DNA of 64,000 nucleotides from Delphinus delphis (Eukaryota; Chordata; Mammalia; Artiodactyla; Delphinidae): positions 58,535,740-58,599,739 of the forward strand of contig NC_082691.1 in the NCBI RefSeq assembly GCF_949987515.2, given 5' to 3'. The translations under genes and the position numbers were made by a program. A model generated the notes under the pieces. That model searched no databases and was not told the DNA's origin. It saw nothing but the letters and a program-made list of their open reading frames with translations. Within the stretch, counting starts at the first letter, position 1. Each line of letters begins with the position of its first letter. Shown piece by piece: positions 11,041 to 22,467 of this stretch.

Positions 11041-13340
11041 AAGAAAAAGTATATCAGGAAACTAGAATAAAATTATCAATACAGTTAAGCAGGGAATTTA
11101 GCTCTAATTTTTGTAGCCAAAGGAAAAGAGAGAATTCCATGGGTTGTATAGATATCAATGTTTAATAGACAAACACACACCAGCTTTTCAGGAGACATAT
11201 TTTAAGAGGAATTTGTCAGGTGAATGGATCTCTGATTAATTATTAAATATTCAATGAGCAATATCTTTAACAGCAGTTTTGCAAAGGTGCAAAACTATCT
11301 TTCACATGGCCATTTTTACATTGGTCCCTTAATAAATCCTGAGGATGTCCTTATTAAATAGTAATTTTTATGAGCAGTTACACCAACTGAGAACCTAGGT
11401 ATCTGGCTTCTGTATCTGACCTGACATAGTAGCAAATGATTTTCCTCTAGAGAAAGCTACACTATTCATAAGGCACAGTGTGCCTGCAGTGGCCTTGTCT
11501 GAACTACAACTAAGAAGCTGCAACCTCAGCGGGGCCTCCTGGGAAATTGTGCAGACTCACTCACCCACACACCTGGTGGGCTTCACGTGGAAAGAAGGGG
11601 ACTCTAAGCAAGGCACGAAGAAATACATGACTTTAAGAGGCAGAACTAAAAACTATAAATAGATTAGATTGGGACTGAAGTCTTGCCTGATTTGATTTCC
11701 ACAAACTGTGGAGAATCCTTTGGTTTATGTGTTGATCTTTTTTCAACCATAAACTTGTTCTGGTCAGGCATATCACCTGGGAATGGAAAGAAACTGATTC
11801 CATACCAACTAGTCCATAACAGAGGAAAAGAAGAACTGATCAGGGAAACCCAAAGCTAAGGAAAGAAGAGTATTATTAGATCACTAGATAGAAATGGATT
11901 GCCTAATTATTTTGATCCACAAAATGCTATGCTGGTGATTGGCAGCCCAAATCATATAATATACCTTTTTTTCCCAAAGAAACTGTCATATAAGCTTCTT
12001 TAAAGCATTATGGAATGATTTCTTACCAAGCCAGAAGAACTAAATTTCTTGTTAAGTTGCTCAGGACAGAAAGACCTGGCATCATGTGTATAAATAATGT
12101 GAAAATAGCCATTGTTTACCTCCACAAATGGAGGAGGGAGACTGAGGATTTACTTCTGGGATTCAGTTAATTTTGCACTTGGCATACATAGTATATGAAA
12201 AGAGTTTCCAACATTTGGGCTTGTAAGACCTGGATTGTATATTTATACCATTGCCTGGGACATATTCGGTGGCTAGAAAATTCTAAGCATGGCAGTCTTT
12301 CTCCAGAACTTTCTTTTGAGTGACATCTGGGATGAATTAAGTTTCTGTTCAGTCCCAGCTTTAGCTACAGATGTGGAGGTGTAAATGTGCTTTCCAGGAA
12401 CTGTAGATTATATGGTCATGATGTAGACCACTTTTATTAGGAGCTCAAGTACCACATTTCCAGAAACATGAAGAATGGCAGCAAGGAAAAAAGCCTTTAG
12501 AGTTTAAATTACAACCACATCTAATGAACTCAGAGGTGTTTTTCACTTACTAGGGTATTGCTTTTCAACTCCTGTAGCTTAAATGAACCTAGTGATCATA
12601 ACAGTAAATACGGGTTCCAAAGGTATCCCAAGAGGTATCATTAGTCACATATTACATCCTTTTCTAATTTGTACACTTTCCATGTTTCAGGGTTTCACAG
12701 GACTGCTGAAACCTCCAGAATTCCATGTTTCCCTCAGCAGTCTACAATAACCCTTAGTCTGAATGACATGTATTATTTCCTCAGCAAACACGTGATGTGG
12801 GAAGCTTAGTAAAAGATTTATTATAAGAAACGGCTCAATGTTTTATTTCCTCCCTTAATTGAATACATTATTGCTCTGTGTTTAGAAATGCTGTGTTGAT
12901 GTATTACACCTCAGAACAACCATGCACATGCCTTCTGCAGCAGGAAGGTTTATTAGACTACAAATCAGGATACAGATGTTGGAGGGAAAGCTATGGACGC
13001 TAAGTCACAATACATTACAGCACATTTTAAATCTATAAATCACGGTGGTCCAGCAGGTTTTTACTTTCAAAAATTAGATATTGGTACTCATGAAAATGAA
13101 GGAACTAGAAGCCCTCTCTTGCATCACATGTCTATGATAGGTAAAGTGATAAGCTGCTAAGGTGGTAGTTATGTCCCTGCAGATGGGAAAAAGGACAACG
13201 TAACCTGAAAAGAGAAATCTCACCTTATTCTTTAGTACTAGTGTACAAGACCCATATTTAAAGTCAGCACTCTGAAGCAAACAAGCAGATAAATCTTCTG
13301 GGAGTGTAAATGGTCACATCTTTATTGATCTATTTCACAA
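11041..13340. other. Unique DNA, 2.3 kb without recognised repeats
   Basis: No SINE, LINE or LTR is recognised. Frames are 60-70 codons or less and unrelated to known families. This is part of the longer CHR-SINE-free interval 7759-13956. Confidence 0.45.
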
Positions 13341-13410
13341 ATGTAGATTTCCATCCATTTATTCAAAGAGCATTTATTGAGTACCTGTTACTTACTAGAT
13401 GATACTGTGT
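13341..13410 (+). repeat. Ancient repeat fragment
   Basis: Contains 'catttattgagtacctgtta', matching the widespread ancient mammalian motif of the type 'tttattgagtgcctactatg'. Family not resolved. Confidence 0.35.
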
Positions 13411-13956
13411 TCTGGGGTTTTATTAAAATGAGATCCACTTGTATTCTTTTGATGCAAGATGAGCTGTTGAATTTTCCTTTCCTTCTCCAACTATTTCAAG
13501 TTCAGGCCTAATAATGGACAAACTTTCTCCAGAAAGTTTACAAGAATATACCAACCACTTCACTGGTCAAAAAGGATTAACAGATGCAGCTTGGCTGGTG
13601 CTACTGAGAGGACTGCTTTCCTGAAAGATGATGTGATTTTCTTCCATTAGATTCTCAAATATATAACTCAATTGTATCAATCTTAAACAAATAAAATCCA
13701 GGATGTTCACACCTTCAAGAGGGATTAGTGTTCTGCAGATCTATTGATCTTCTGTACTCATCTTAATGCATCTGGGGGAATCATTAACAACACGTTGTTC
13801 TGATCTACTTGCCTGTCATCCAAGGCTCTCCCAGTTGTCTACAAATATATTTGCGCTTTATTCATCATGCTTATTCTATAGATAAAGACCTAAAATTACT
13901 GGCATTTACAACTGGGAGGCTTAAGATTTTTAAAAATTAGATTAGCTATGCCTTTT

Positions 13957-14165
13957 TTTTTTTTTTTTTTATGCGGTACGCGGGCCTCTCACTGTTGTGG
14001 CCTCTCCCGTTGCGGAGCACAGGCTCCGGATGCGCAGGCTCAGCGGCCATGGCTCACGGACCCAGCCACTCCGCAGCATCTGGGATCTTCCCAGACCGGG
14101 GCACGAACCCGTGTCCCCTGCATCGACAGGCGGACTCTCAACCACTAGCGCCACCAGAGAAGCCC
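13957..14165 (-). mobile_element. CHR-type SINE, short form
   Basis: Complete minus-strand copy with a T-tract tail (13957-13970) and head reading gggcttctctggtggcgct on the reverse strand. The 19-bp TSD tagattagctatgcctttt lies at 13938-13956 and 14166-14184. Confidence 0.95.
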
Positions 14166-14454
14166 TAGATTAGCTATGCCTTTTAAATAGGGTGTAGATT
14201 TTCAAGACAAAGTGGTCTCTTTTCCTGAAAATATTCAGAAAACAGTCTGCCTTTGATTGAGTAGCTCCAGCAAGGGCAATGATTCAAGAAACCACTGTAA
14301 AAATACATGTCACCAGGAAAAGGAAAACATCTTTCTTCCTATTAAGCAGAGTCAAACAGGTAATTTTTATTAACTATAGATCATATCTGTATGACAATTA
14401 AGTTACATGGCACCATCACATACCCTGTCTCATTTGCCATAGGAAGGAGGAGTA

Positions 14455-14560
14455 TGTACTCACTCATTCCTCAGATATTTCATGAATGCCTACTAGGTGC
14501 CAGGTAGCTCACTCTGTACTAAGGACACGAAGGTAAATAAGACTTACTCTCAGCAAGCTA
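14455..14560 (+). repeat. Ancient repeat fragment ('tgcctactaggtgccagg' type)
   Basis: attcctcagatatttcatga, tgcctactaggtgccagg and aaggtaaataagacttac follow the order of a common ancient mammalian interspersed repeat. I cannot assign the family with certainty. Confidence 0.45.
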
Positions 14561-14824
14561 ACTTTCTAGCTGAAGAGTAAGATGTAAGCCATTAGACCAT
14601 TCTAACATGTTGTAATGCAGACATGAGGAAGTACTGAGGCAACATGGGGTTGCTCAGATGACTGGTATCAAAGCCTCATTTTGCAGAAAAGGAAACTGTT
14701 CAGTAGTATTAATATTAATAGTATAGGGCAGTTTTAACAGTTAAGTAAGAAACTGTATTAAAATTCTTAGCACAATGTCAGCCCACAGTAAGAACTCCAT
14801 AAATGTTATTACTGAATAGATAGC

Positions 14825-15010
14825 AGAGAGTACAGTTAGGAGCATGAACTCTGTCAAACTTTTTGGCTTGGATCCTAGCTCTAATACTTCTTAGCTGTGT
14901 GGCTTTGGGAGAGTAATATGATCAAGCTAAGTCTCAGATTCCCCAGGACTAAGATGGTAATACCAATTGCAACCATTTCCTAGAGCTGCTATTGTGAGAA
15001 TTAATTTGAC
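14825..15010 (+). mobile_element. MIR SINE
   Basis: Near-complete MIR order: gagcatgaactctgtcaaac, ttggatcctagctctaatac, ttagctgtgtggctttggga, agtctcagattccccaggac, agatggtaatacca, attgtgagaattaat. Diverged, without a visible TSD. Confidence 0.8.
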
Positions 15011-15071
15011 ATACATATTCAAAAACCATTATCCATGGTAAAGAACAAAGCTGGGAGGAAGTCTGAAAACT

Positions 15072-15191
15072 TTTTTTTTCTTGGCCATGCCGTGCAGGTT
15101 GTGGGATCTTCGTTCCCCGACCAGGGATTGAAGCCAGGCCCTCGGCAGTGAAAACTCAAGAGTCTTAACCACTGGATCGCCAGGGAATTCC
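15072..15191 (-). mobile_element. CHR/tRNA-derived SINE, short older form
   Basis: Reverse strand starts gggaattccctggcgatcca and contains tcaatccctggtcggggaac and gatcccacaacctg, ending in an A-rich tail. TSD ctgaaaact at 15063-15071 and 15192-15200. Confidence 0.9.
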
Positions 15192-15200
15192 CTGAAAACT

Positions 15201-15983
15201 TCAAAACTTTAGTTGACTTCTCATAAAATAGAGATACTGTAGCCTGAAGAGTGAGATGCCCTTAATTTTCACTATGGGGAAGAGAGCCCGCTGCGAAGAG
15301 TTCACGGTAGGAGAAGGCCAACAAGGTTTTTTGGCATCTTGGAGAATAGGGGGAAACTGGCCCAAAAGGAGTGGGCCCGAAAGCGAGGAATATCATGGAA
15401 ACTGGCGGGGGTGAGGGAGTGGGGCTCGGACAGAGCTGGAGTGAACAATGGCTTTGAGAAGAGAGGACGGATATGTCATCCACACATGTTGTACTTTTTC
15501 TAGCACTAGGTGAGAGATAATCTTTCCAATACATCTGACCCACATTTTGCTAAATGGAGGGGTTATTTTTGTTAAAAAATTCCTAAAATGTTATGAATAG
15601 AACTTAACTAAGTAAGAGTATCCAAAATAGCCCAATAATGACATCTGAAAATGTTTGGTAGAAACATATGCTCTTCTCCATCACAGTGAAATTGTTGGAC
15701 CTGAAATGAGGCCGCTATTGCTCCATATCATATCTTATGATACTGAGAGAGTTTTCATATTTACTATTTTTCATTCATTTTTTTGAATGAGTGATTTAAA
15801 TGTTCTTCCTGTACATAATGGGATAGGAAGTGGCTGAAAACAGAGTCCATATATGGTCCTAAAAGTGAACATGACCTAAGAACATTACTAATAAGAGCAG
15901 TAGTAATATAACTAAGAGAGAATTCCATTGTCTCCTCAGCAGTGGCTACTATGATAAACCCCCAAACACCTGACTATGTTATT
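15201..15983. other. Unique DNA
   Basis: 15290-15450 is locally G-rich. A 93-codon minus frame (15262-15543) has no recognised domain and no supporting splice or promoter evidence. Not called a gene. Confidence 0.4.
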
Positions 15984-16197
15984 ATTATTTTTTTTTTATT
16001 GTTTTGCTGTACACGGACGTCTCACTGTTGTGGCCTCTTCCGTTGAGGAGCACAGGCTCCGGACACGCAAGCCCAGTGGCCATGGTTCACGGGCCCAGCC
16101 GCTCTGCAGCATTCGGGATCCTCCCAGACCAGGGCACGAACCCGTGTCCCCCGCATCGGCAGGCAGACTCTCAACCACTGCGCCACCAGGGAAGCCC
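15984..16197 (-). mobile_element. CHR-type SINE, short form
   Basis: Complete minus-strand copy; reverse strand head gggcttccctggtggcgcag. TSD ctgactatgttatt at about 15970-15983 and 16198-16211. It lies 743 bp from an opposite-strand copy at 16941. Confidence 0.95.
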
Positions 16198-16419
16198 CTG
16201 ACTATGTTATTTTTTAAAATATGTCTTCTTTTGGTCACTGAGCAATAAAGAAACATAGATTTGGGGTGAAAGAGGAGTTCAAATAATTTAATCCAATCCA
16301 ACCCCCTCATTTTAGAGTTGACAAAACTAAGGCCTTTAAACACTTATTGACTTGAAAGTATTTAACAGCCAGATATAGTAAGGTCATTTCCATCTTAATT
16401 CAGAAACAAGAGAACACTG

Positions 16420-16680
16420 ATACTTGCAAACTGTTATTGAACATTCACAACAGGTCAAGCACTAGTTGTTTCACAGGATTCTTTCTTTCCTCCCTCACAA
16501 CAACCCTGTAAGAAAAGTTCTACTGTAAGAAATTCCTATTGTAAGAAAAGTCCCCGTTTTGCCAAGAAGGAAACATGAGCCTTAGAGATGTTATTTAACT
16601 CACCCTAGATCACACAGATAAAAGAGACAGAAATTAATAAAAATCCTAGGTCTGCATGAAATCAAAGCCCAAGCCCCTAA
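16420..16680 (-). mobile_element. MIR-class fragment
   Basis: Contains ctcacaacaaccctgtaag, gtccccgttttgccaagaag, gaaacatgagccttagagat and cctagatcacacagat, a degraded reverse-complement MIR. A small local duplication of 'gtaagaaa' spacers occurs around 16510-16550. Confidence 0.7.
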
Positions 16681-16689
16681 TTACTACCA

Positions 16690-16885
16690 TTGCCTGTGGT
16701 GACACAGTGGAAAGGATGCTTGGACTCTAGTGCCAACTTTATTAATAACTTGAAACACAGTCTTAGAAAGTCACCATCTTTCTGGTTCTCAATTTCCTAA
16801 TACTAGAAAGAGGCATCATTGCTGTCCTGTTCGTCGCACAAGATAATTGTGTGAGTAAGATGAGATAATAGAGTTATTTTTTAAG
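16690..16885 (+). mobile_element. MIR SINE fragment
   Basis: Order tgcttggactctagtgcca, acttgaaacacagtcttag, ttctggttctcaatttccta, agagttatt matches plus-strand MIR. Low identity. Confidence 0.55.
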
Positions 16886-16940
16886 TATTTTACAAATGTA
16901 AGGAGGTATCTAAAACTGGAGAATAAAACAGTGGTGTACA

Positions 16941-17152
16941 GGGCTTCCCTGGTGGCGCAGTGGTTGAGAGTCCACCTGCCGATGCAGGGTACACGGGTTC
17001 GTGCCCCAGTCCGGGAGGATCCCACATGTCGCAGAGCGGCTGGGCCCGTGAGCCATGGCCGCTGAGCCTGCACGTCCGGAGCCTGTGCTCCACAACAGGA
17101 GAGGCCACAACAGTGAGAGGCCCGCGTACCACTAAAAAAAAAAAAAAAAAAG
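16941..17152 (+). mobile_element. CHR-type SINE, short form
   Basis: Complete copy with head gggcttccctggtggcgcag and a poly(A) tail. TSD aaacagtggtgtaca at 16926-16940, with a 1-base-different copy (aaaccagtggtgtaca) at 17153-17168. Confidence 0.95.
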
Positions 17153-17329
17153 AAACCAGTGGTGTACAAAGAGACATTTCTCTTTCTACAAGCAAAAACT
17201 ATAGGTTAAAAATATACAAACAGCTCATACAACTCAACAACAAAAAAACAAACAACCCAATCAAAAAAAAGGGCAGAAGACCCAAAGAGACATTTCTCCA
17301 AAGAACAACTACGGAGGGCCAATAGGCAC

Positions 17330-17596
17330 ATGAAAAGATGCTCAACATCACTAATTATTAGAGAAATGCAAATCAAAACCACAATGAGGTATCACCTCAC
17401 ACCAGTCAGAATGGCCATCATTAAAAAGTCTACAAATAACAAATGCTGGAGAGGGCGTGGAGAAAAGGAAACCCTCTTGCACTGTTGGTGGGAATGTAAA
17501 TGGATACAGCCGCTATGGAGAACAGTATGGAAGTTCCTTAAAAAACTAAAAATAGAATTACCATATGACCCAGCAGTCCCACTCCTGGGCATATAG
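17330..17596 (+). pseudogene. L1 ORF2 C-terminal fragment
   Basis: An 88-codon open stretch contains the L1 ORF2 C-terminal signature (e.g. [20 protein letters not shown] and [10 protein letters not shown]) and ends at TAG where tyrosine is usual. The reverse transcriptase domain lies upstream in an intact ORF2 and is absent here, so this fragment has no function of its own. Confidence 0.85.
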
Positions 17597-18011
17597 CCAG
17601 ACAAAACTATAATTCAAAAAGATACATGCACACCTATATTCATAGCAGCACTATTCACAATTGCCAAGACATGGAAACAACTATTCACAATGCAACTAGA
17701 GATTATCATGCTAAGTGAAATAAGTCAGAGAGAGAAAGACAAGTACCATATGATATCATTTATATGTGGAATCTAAAATATAACACAAATGAACCTATCT
17801 ATGAAACAGAGACAGACTCACGGACATAGAGAACAGACTTGTGGTTGCCAAGGGGGTGGAGGGTGGGAGAGGGATGGATTGGGAGTTTGGGATTAGCAGA
17901 TGCAAACTGGTATATATAGAATGGATAAACAACAAGGTCTTAACTATATAGCACAGGGAACTATATTCAATGTCTTGTGGTAAACCATAATAGAAAAGAA
18001 TATGTAAAGGA

Positions 18012-18013
<2 letters not shown>

Positions 18014-18073
<60 letters not shown>
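18014..18073. repeat. (TA)n microsatellite, about 30 units
   Basis: Perfect TA dinucleotide array of about 60 bp inside the 3'UTR of the surrounding L1. The minus-strand ORF rich in IY repeats is its shadow. Likely length-polymorphic and prone to cruciform extrusion. Confidence 0.97.
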
Positions 18074-18076
<3 letters not shown>

Positions 18077-18363
18077 TGAGTCACTTTGCTGCACAGCAGT
18101 AATTAACACAGCACTGTAAATCATCTATACTTCAATTTAAAAAAAGGGAAAGAAAGAAGTATAGGTTAGTAAGAGAAAGTCAATCCATTTGCTTAGTAAC
18201 GTTTTTACTCATGAGTGGGCATGGAAATATCAGCTGTGACCCCAGAATAAAAGCTGTTGTCAAGTGCAGACAGATTTTCTGGATAACTAAGCTACTTCAT
18301 GACAGAGTTCAGAATTAGGCCTCAGTTTATCCACAACACAAATAGCTCAAGCTAGCTTCCCTA

Positions 18364-18567
18364 CAGTAGGGTTCCTCAATCTCAGCACTACTGACATTTT
18401 GGACTAGCTAATCCTTTGTTGTGGGAAGCTGTCCTGTGCAACACGGGATGTTGAGCAGTATCCCTGACCTCTACCCACTCCATGCCAGCAGCATCCCACG
18501 CACAAATTTCAACAATCAAAAATGTCTTCAGATAATGACACTACCCCCCCGCAGTTGAGAACCACTG
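18364..18567 (+). mobile_element. MER5A-type hAT-Charlie DNA transposon
   Basis: Near full-length: 5' end cagtagggttcctcaat, ctactgacattttggac, ctttgttgtgggaagctgtc, tgacctctacccactcca, aaaaatgtcttcagataatg, 3' end gttgagaaccactg. The ends form the degenerate inverted repeat typical of MER5A. Non-autonomous, no coding capacity. Confidence 0.85.
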
Positions 18568-18845
18568 CACTAGAACATTATTTTAAAGTAACTCCACATT
18601 AATGTATGTGAACTGAGGAAATAAAAGAAATAAGCACATTGCTTTAAATACAAAGAAATGATGAAGAAAATATGCCCCAAATAGCCAGTTAGCACATTAT
18701 CAACTTCCAAGGTGAAACCAGTCAGTACAAAATTACAGTGTTGCACAGCAGCAATATTAAGAAACAGAGATCCAAGGAGAAAAAAGAGAATAGGAGACAC
18801 CAACATAAAATAGTGACTTCCATTTTGTGAAAAGGAAGGGGGGTT

Positions 18846-18985
18846 TTAAAACAAATTTATTAAGGTACGATTAACATACCATACAACTCACTCATTTGAA
18901 ATGTACAATTCAATGGTTTTTAGTGTATTCATAGAGTTGTACAACCAGCACCATAATCCAACTTTAAAACAGTTTCAGAGAATGA
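18846..18985 (-). mobile_element. L1M 3'-end fragment
   Basis: Antisense L1 3'UTR text: aaatttattaaggtacgatt, aacataccatacaactcac, tttgaaatgtacaattcaat, ttgtacaaccagcaccata. Old copy. Confidence 0.75.
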
Positions 18986-20470
18986 AGGAGTTTTAACCTG
19001 TGATTTAAATGCTACCAGTTTAATGGGACTCAGCCTCTCCCCAGAAGTAAACATCCTAACCAGCAGTCACCAAGTGGCTGATTAAAATGTGAGCCTGGTT
19101 TACTCTTCGGGTAGATTCCTGTGAAAGAATGTATACATTGCCTCTCCTCTTTTATTACCCTTCTAATAATATTGGTTATGTTGTAGGCCAATTTATTATA
19201 TTTGAGAATATTTGGAGGAAAACGTTCTTTAAATTAAAGCTCTTTGTGTATAATTTCTTCTGTACATCATTATCACGAAAATGACTCATAACTATAGTAG
19301 CGTGTCTAAGCCAGTTCAGATCCTTGGCAGTGATAACACAATTCTTTTAATACCCAAGCTCCAAAACGTAACCCTTAGACAAAGGCATTTATTGTTTGTT
19401 CTGTTAGCAGCTGAACCAGTCTTGGCATACTTGGAGGCATAACCATGCAAAATGGAAATTTTTATTCTAAATTATGTGCTATACTTTGCATACGGAACAA
19501 AAGTTGTTTAAATATATGTGGGGAATTCAAATGTATTTCCTCCCTAAAGAAAGTTAATCTGTAAACAAAGGTCCAATTTGAGATTGTATAGAAAAGGTAA
19601 TGACATTCCTCTGATACGCTGCTCTGTCCTGTCCCCCACTGCACCCCATCCCAATCCCCTCATTAACAAAACGTTGTCACAGTACTTAAACATGATGGAA
19701 TAAGAATGGTATTTCAACAAAAGATGAAATACTAAGAAATTCCCTCCAAAAGAACAGGTTATTCATTTATTCCTAAGTCAATAAGCCAGCAAAAACAAGA
19801 TAATATTTGATCTAGCAAAACCTCCTGTGCTTTTAGATTCTATGAAAAAGGAAAAGGAAAAAAGAATTCTTCTATATTCTTTATGTATAACAAGAGCACT
19901 CATTAAATGATGTTTATATGTGATGATGACACAGTGTTTAGATTGGTTCGTTGCTTGGCATTGGAAGGGCAGTGCCCTCGAGTCTTCCCCCAGTTCAATC
20001 TTAAATAAACAACAGTCCTTTTAGTTTTCAATGTACTAACTTGGCTCAAACCATGCCATGAATTACTTTCGTATGAAGGCTGCCACAAAAAAAAATTATT
20101 ACAGAACACTCCACTGGCAGCTAGAGCCAGTACAAGCTAATGCAAGCGTGTTACACATTTTAAAATAAACAGCAGAAAATTGGGTGTGAAAAAATAGTAA
20201 TCAGGTATGTCGATCTGACCGCTGTAACTTTAAAACATCTGCAGAGTAAAGCCAGTTTTTGTCACGGTCACTTACTATTCAGAAAAAGCTTTTCAGCTTC
20301 AACAAAAATATCCAAGAAACAAAATGAGGGCAAAAGTAACATTCAAATAGGCGTGTTTCACTCTATGCCACTTGTAAGAGGCAGGGTTTTCAATCTAACG
20401 TGATTCCTAGGTCTTTAGCCTTCTTTAGAGGCACTACACTGATAAGTTCGAGGACTTTACACAAAGAAGA
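18986..20470. other. Unique AT-rich DNA
   Basis: No repeat family or coding exon recognised. Frames are 60-70 codons without motifs. Confidence 0.45.
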
Positions 20471-20472
20471 TA

Positions 20473-20886
20473 CAGGACTCCCCCACTACCCAGAAGTAGA
20501 GCGTTCCTATGAAACCCTTCCTAAGCTGAAATGGTGTAAACTGAAGAAACAATTACTTTAGGACACATCTTGCTAACAGAGGCACAAAATAAATCAAGAT
20601 CAAGCACAAACGCGCACAGACACGGTTCGAAGCTATGGCAGCTTGATGATGAGTGTAGTTCCTGGGGAAGGAGCTTGGCGGTGCTGCTCTCACTGATCAG
20701 GATGTGTGCTGCCTCTGTAACGGTTCACTGCAAAACAAATGCTGAACGCTAGTTTTGCTTTTTGCCTTTCTTGTAAAAGCAAAAATCCTCTTGGATTTCT
20801 TTTGATTAGCAAAAATGTGTGCTCATGTAGGTCCTTCATAAGAGTGAAGTGGTGTAAAGCAAACTCTCGACAGTGGCGGATACCTG
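20473..20886. mobile_element. Non-autonomous Tc1/mariner (Tigger-like) element
   Basis: Flanked by TA on both sides (20471-20472 and 20887-20888). The left end caggactcccccactaccc pairs imperfectly with the reverse complement of the right end (caggtatccgccactgtcg). The interior has paired motifs near each end (cctaagctgaaatggtgtaa / aagagtgaagtggtgtaaag). At 414 bp with no transposase frame it is a MITE-like derivative. Superfamily follows from the TA duplication; the family name is not asserted. Confidence 0.75.
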
Positions 20887-21026
20887 TATTTAGAAAATGA
20901 ATGATCGCCCATATCATCAACGTTTCTTTGAGAGCTAATACACCGTTATTGCAAGACATCGCTGCCCCACAAGAATGCCTCAGAATACGGAAACTCTTCT
21001 ATTTATATTAAATTGGGGCACTATGT

Positions 21027-21940
21027 AAATCAAAACTACAATGACGTACCACCTCACGCTGGTCAGAATGGTCATAATTAAAATGTCTACAAATAACAAA
21101 TGCTGGAGAGGGTGTGGAAAAAAGAGAACCCCCCTACACTGTTGGTGTGAATGTAAGTTGGTGCAGCCACTATGGAAAACAGTATGGAGGTTCCTCCAAA
21201 AACTAAAAATAGAATTCAAAAAGATACATGAACCCCTATGTTCATGGCAGCACTATTCACAATAGCCAAAACATGGAAACAACCTAAATGTCCATCGACA
21301 GATGAATGGATAAAGGAGATGTGGTACATTTATACAATGTAATACTACTCAGCCATAAAAAAGAATGAAATAATGCCATTTGAAGCAACATGGATGGACT
21401 TAGAGATTATCATACTAAGTGAAATCAGACAGAGAAAGACAAATACCATATGGTATCACTTATATGTGGAACCTAAAATATGACACAAATGAACTTATCT
21501 ACAAAACAGAAACATATAGACATAGAAAACATACCTATGGTTACCACAGGGTGTGGTGGGGGGAGGCACGGAGTGGGAGTTTGAGGTTAGCAGATGCAAA
21601 CTAGAATATAGAGAGTGGATAAACAACAAGGTCCTACTGTATAGCACAGGGAACTATATTCAATTTCCTGTGATAAATCATAATGGAAAAGAATATAAAA
21701 AACAATGTATAGGGACTTCCCTGGCAGTCCAGCAGTTAAGACTCTATGCTTCCACTGCAGGGGGCATGGGTTCGATCCCTGGTCAGGGAACTAAGTTCCC
21801 AAATGCCGCACGATGTGGCCCACCCCAGAAAAAAGAAAAAAGAAAAGAACATATATAGATGTATAGCTGAATCACTTTACTGTACAGCAGAAATTAACAC
21901 AACATTGTAAACCAATTATACTTCAGTAAAAACCCAAAAT
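21027..21940 (+). mobile_element. L1 LINE, 5'-truncated, with a SINE inserted
   Basis: ORF2 C-terminal plus 3'UTR: aacaaatgctggagagggtg, caacctaaatgtccatcgac, tactactcagccataaaa, ending aaccaattatacttcagtaa. A 17-bp TSD-like pair (aaattggggcactatgt at 21010-21026; aaaccggggcattatgt at 21941-21957) brackets it. Related to the L1 at 17209 but keeps the segment deleted there. Confidence 0.9.
21712..21846 (+). mobile_element. CHR/tRNA-derived SINE, older short form
   Basis: Head gggacttccctggcagtcca, B-box-like gggttcgatccctggtcagg, tail rich in aaaag. It inserted into the 3'UTR of the L1 at 21027, so it is younger than that L1. TSD only weakly visible. Confidence 0.85.
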
Positions 21941-22084
21941 AAACCGGGGCATTATGTCTTCAGAAAGCCCTTGTTAAAGATACATATGCTGTTCTATAAG
22001 GATCAACACCACGTGCTAGATATTTAGTTGAGCCCTCTCAGTCTCCATTTTACTCACCTTCTATCTGGGGAGATTAGAGAGCTA

Positions 22085-22467
22085 ATCACACTGCTTCAGA
22101 GCACAGACTCTGGAGTCAAAACTTGGCCTGGCCACTTACTAGTTGTGTGACTTCAGTCAGTTTACACTTACATAGTAGCATTTTCCAGGACACTGTGAGA
22201 AATACCATAAAAAGGACAGACACAGAAATCGAGATTACTGGAAGTGGAAGAACAAAACGATGGGCTGGTGGACTCTAACCGGGGAATTTCCGTGGTCCAC
22301 AGTTTCTGGGTATTTGTGGCCCTAGGCTAAGAGGGTCAATTTACAGTTTCTCAACCACAAAATAAGGATGATACTCACAGTACCTACTTCAAAGGGCTTT
22401 TAGGAGGATTCAATTAGATAAAGAATATAAAGTGCTCAGCACATGCCTGGCACACAATAAGAGCCTG
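22085..22467 (+). mobile_element. MIR SINE split by a ~169-bp insertion
   Basis: First half cagactctggagtcaaaact, ggccacttactagttgtgtg, acttcagtcag; second half tctcaaccacaaaataagga, agtacctacttcaaagggct, ttaggaggattcaattagat, catgcctggcacacaataag. The halves are contiguous in MIR, so 22167-22335 is foreign. A 10-bp near-repeat (tcagtttaca / tcaatttaca) flanks the insert. Confidence 0.8.
22167..22335. other. Unidentified insertion inside a MIR
   Basis: 169 bp between 22157-22166 (tcagtttaca) and 22336-22345 (tcaatttaca), starting cttacatagtag and ending ggctaagaggg. No poly(A), no obvious terminal inverted repeat, no tRNA-like box and no family I recognise. The flanking direct repeat suggests an integration event with staggered cuts. 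Confidence 0.5.

Larger units (their letters stand above)
17209..18146 (+). mobile_element. L1 LINE, 5'-truncated, with internal deletion
   Basis: L1 ORF2 C-terminal region plus 3'UTR: agatgctcaacatcactaat, aacaaatgctggagaggg, tgcactgttggtgggaatg, ending tgtaaatcatctatacttca and an A-rich tail. About 130 bp is missing near 17680-17695, where 'atggaaacaact' jumps to 'aactagagattatc'. A (TA)n run has expanded in the 3'UTR. Possible TSD tataggtta at 17200-17208 and 18160-18168. Confidence 0.9.

Noticed and set aside
15262..15543. 93-codon minus frame
   Set aside because: Pro/Ser-rich chance frame in a locally G-rich stretch; no domain.
17795..18124. 109-codon frame with an (IY)n run
   Set aside because: Translation of the (TA)n array in an L1 3'UTR.
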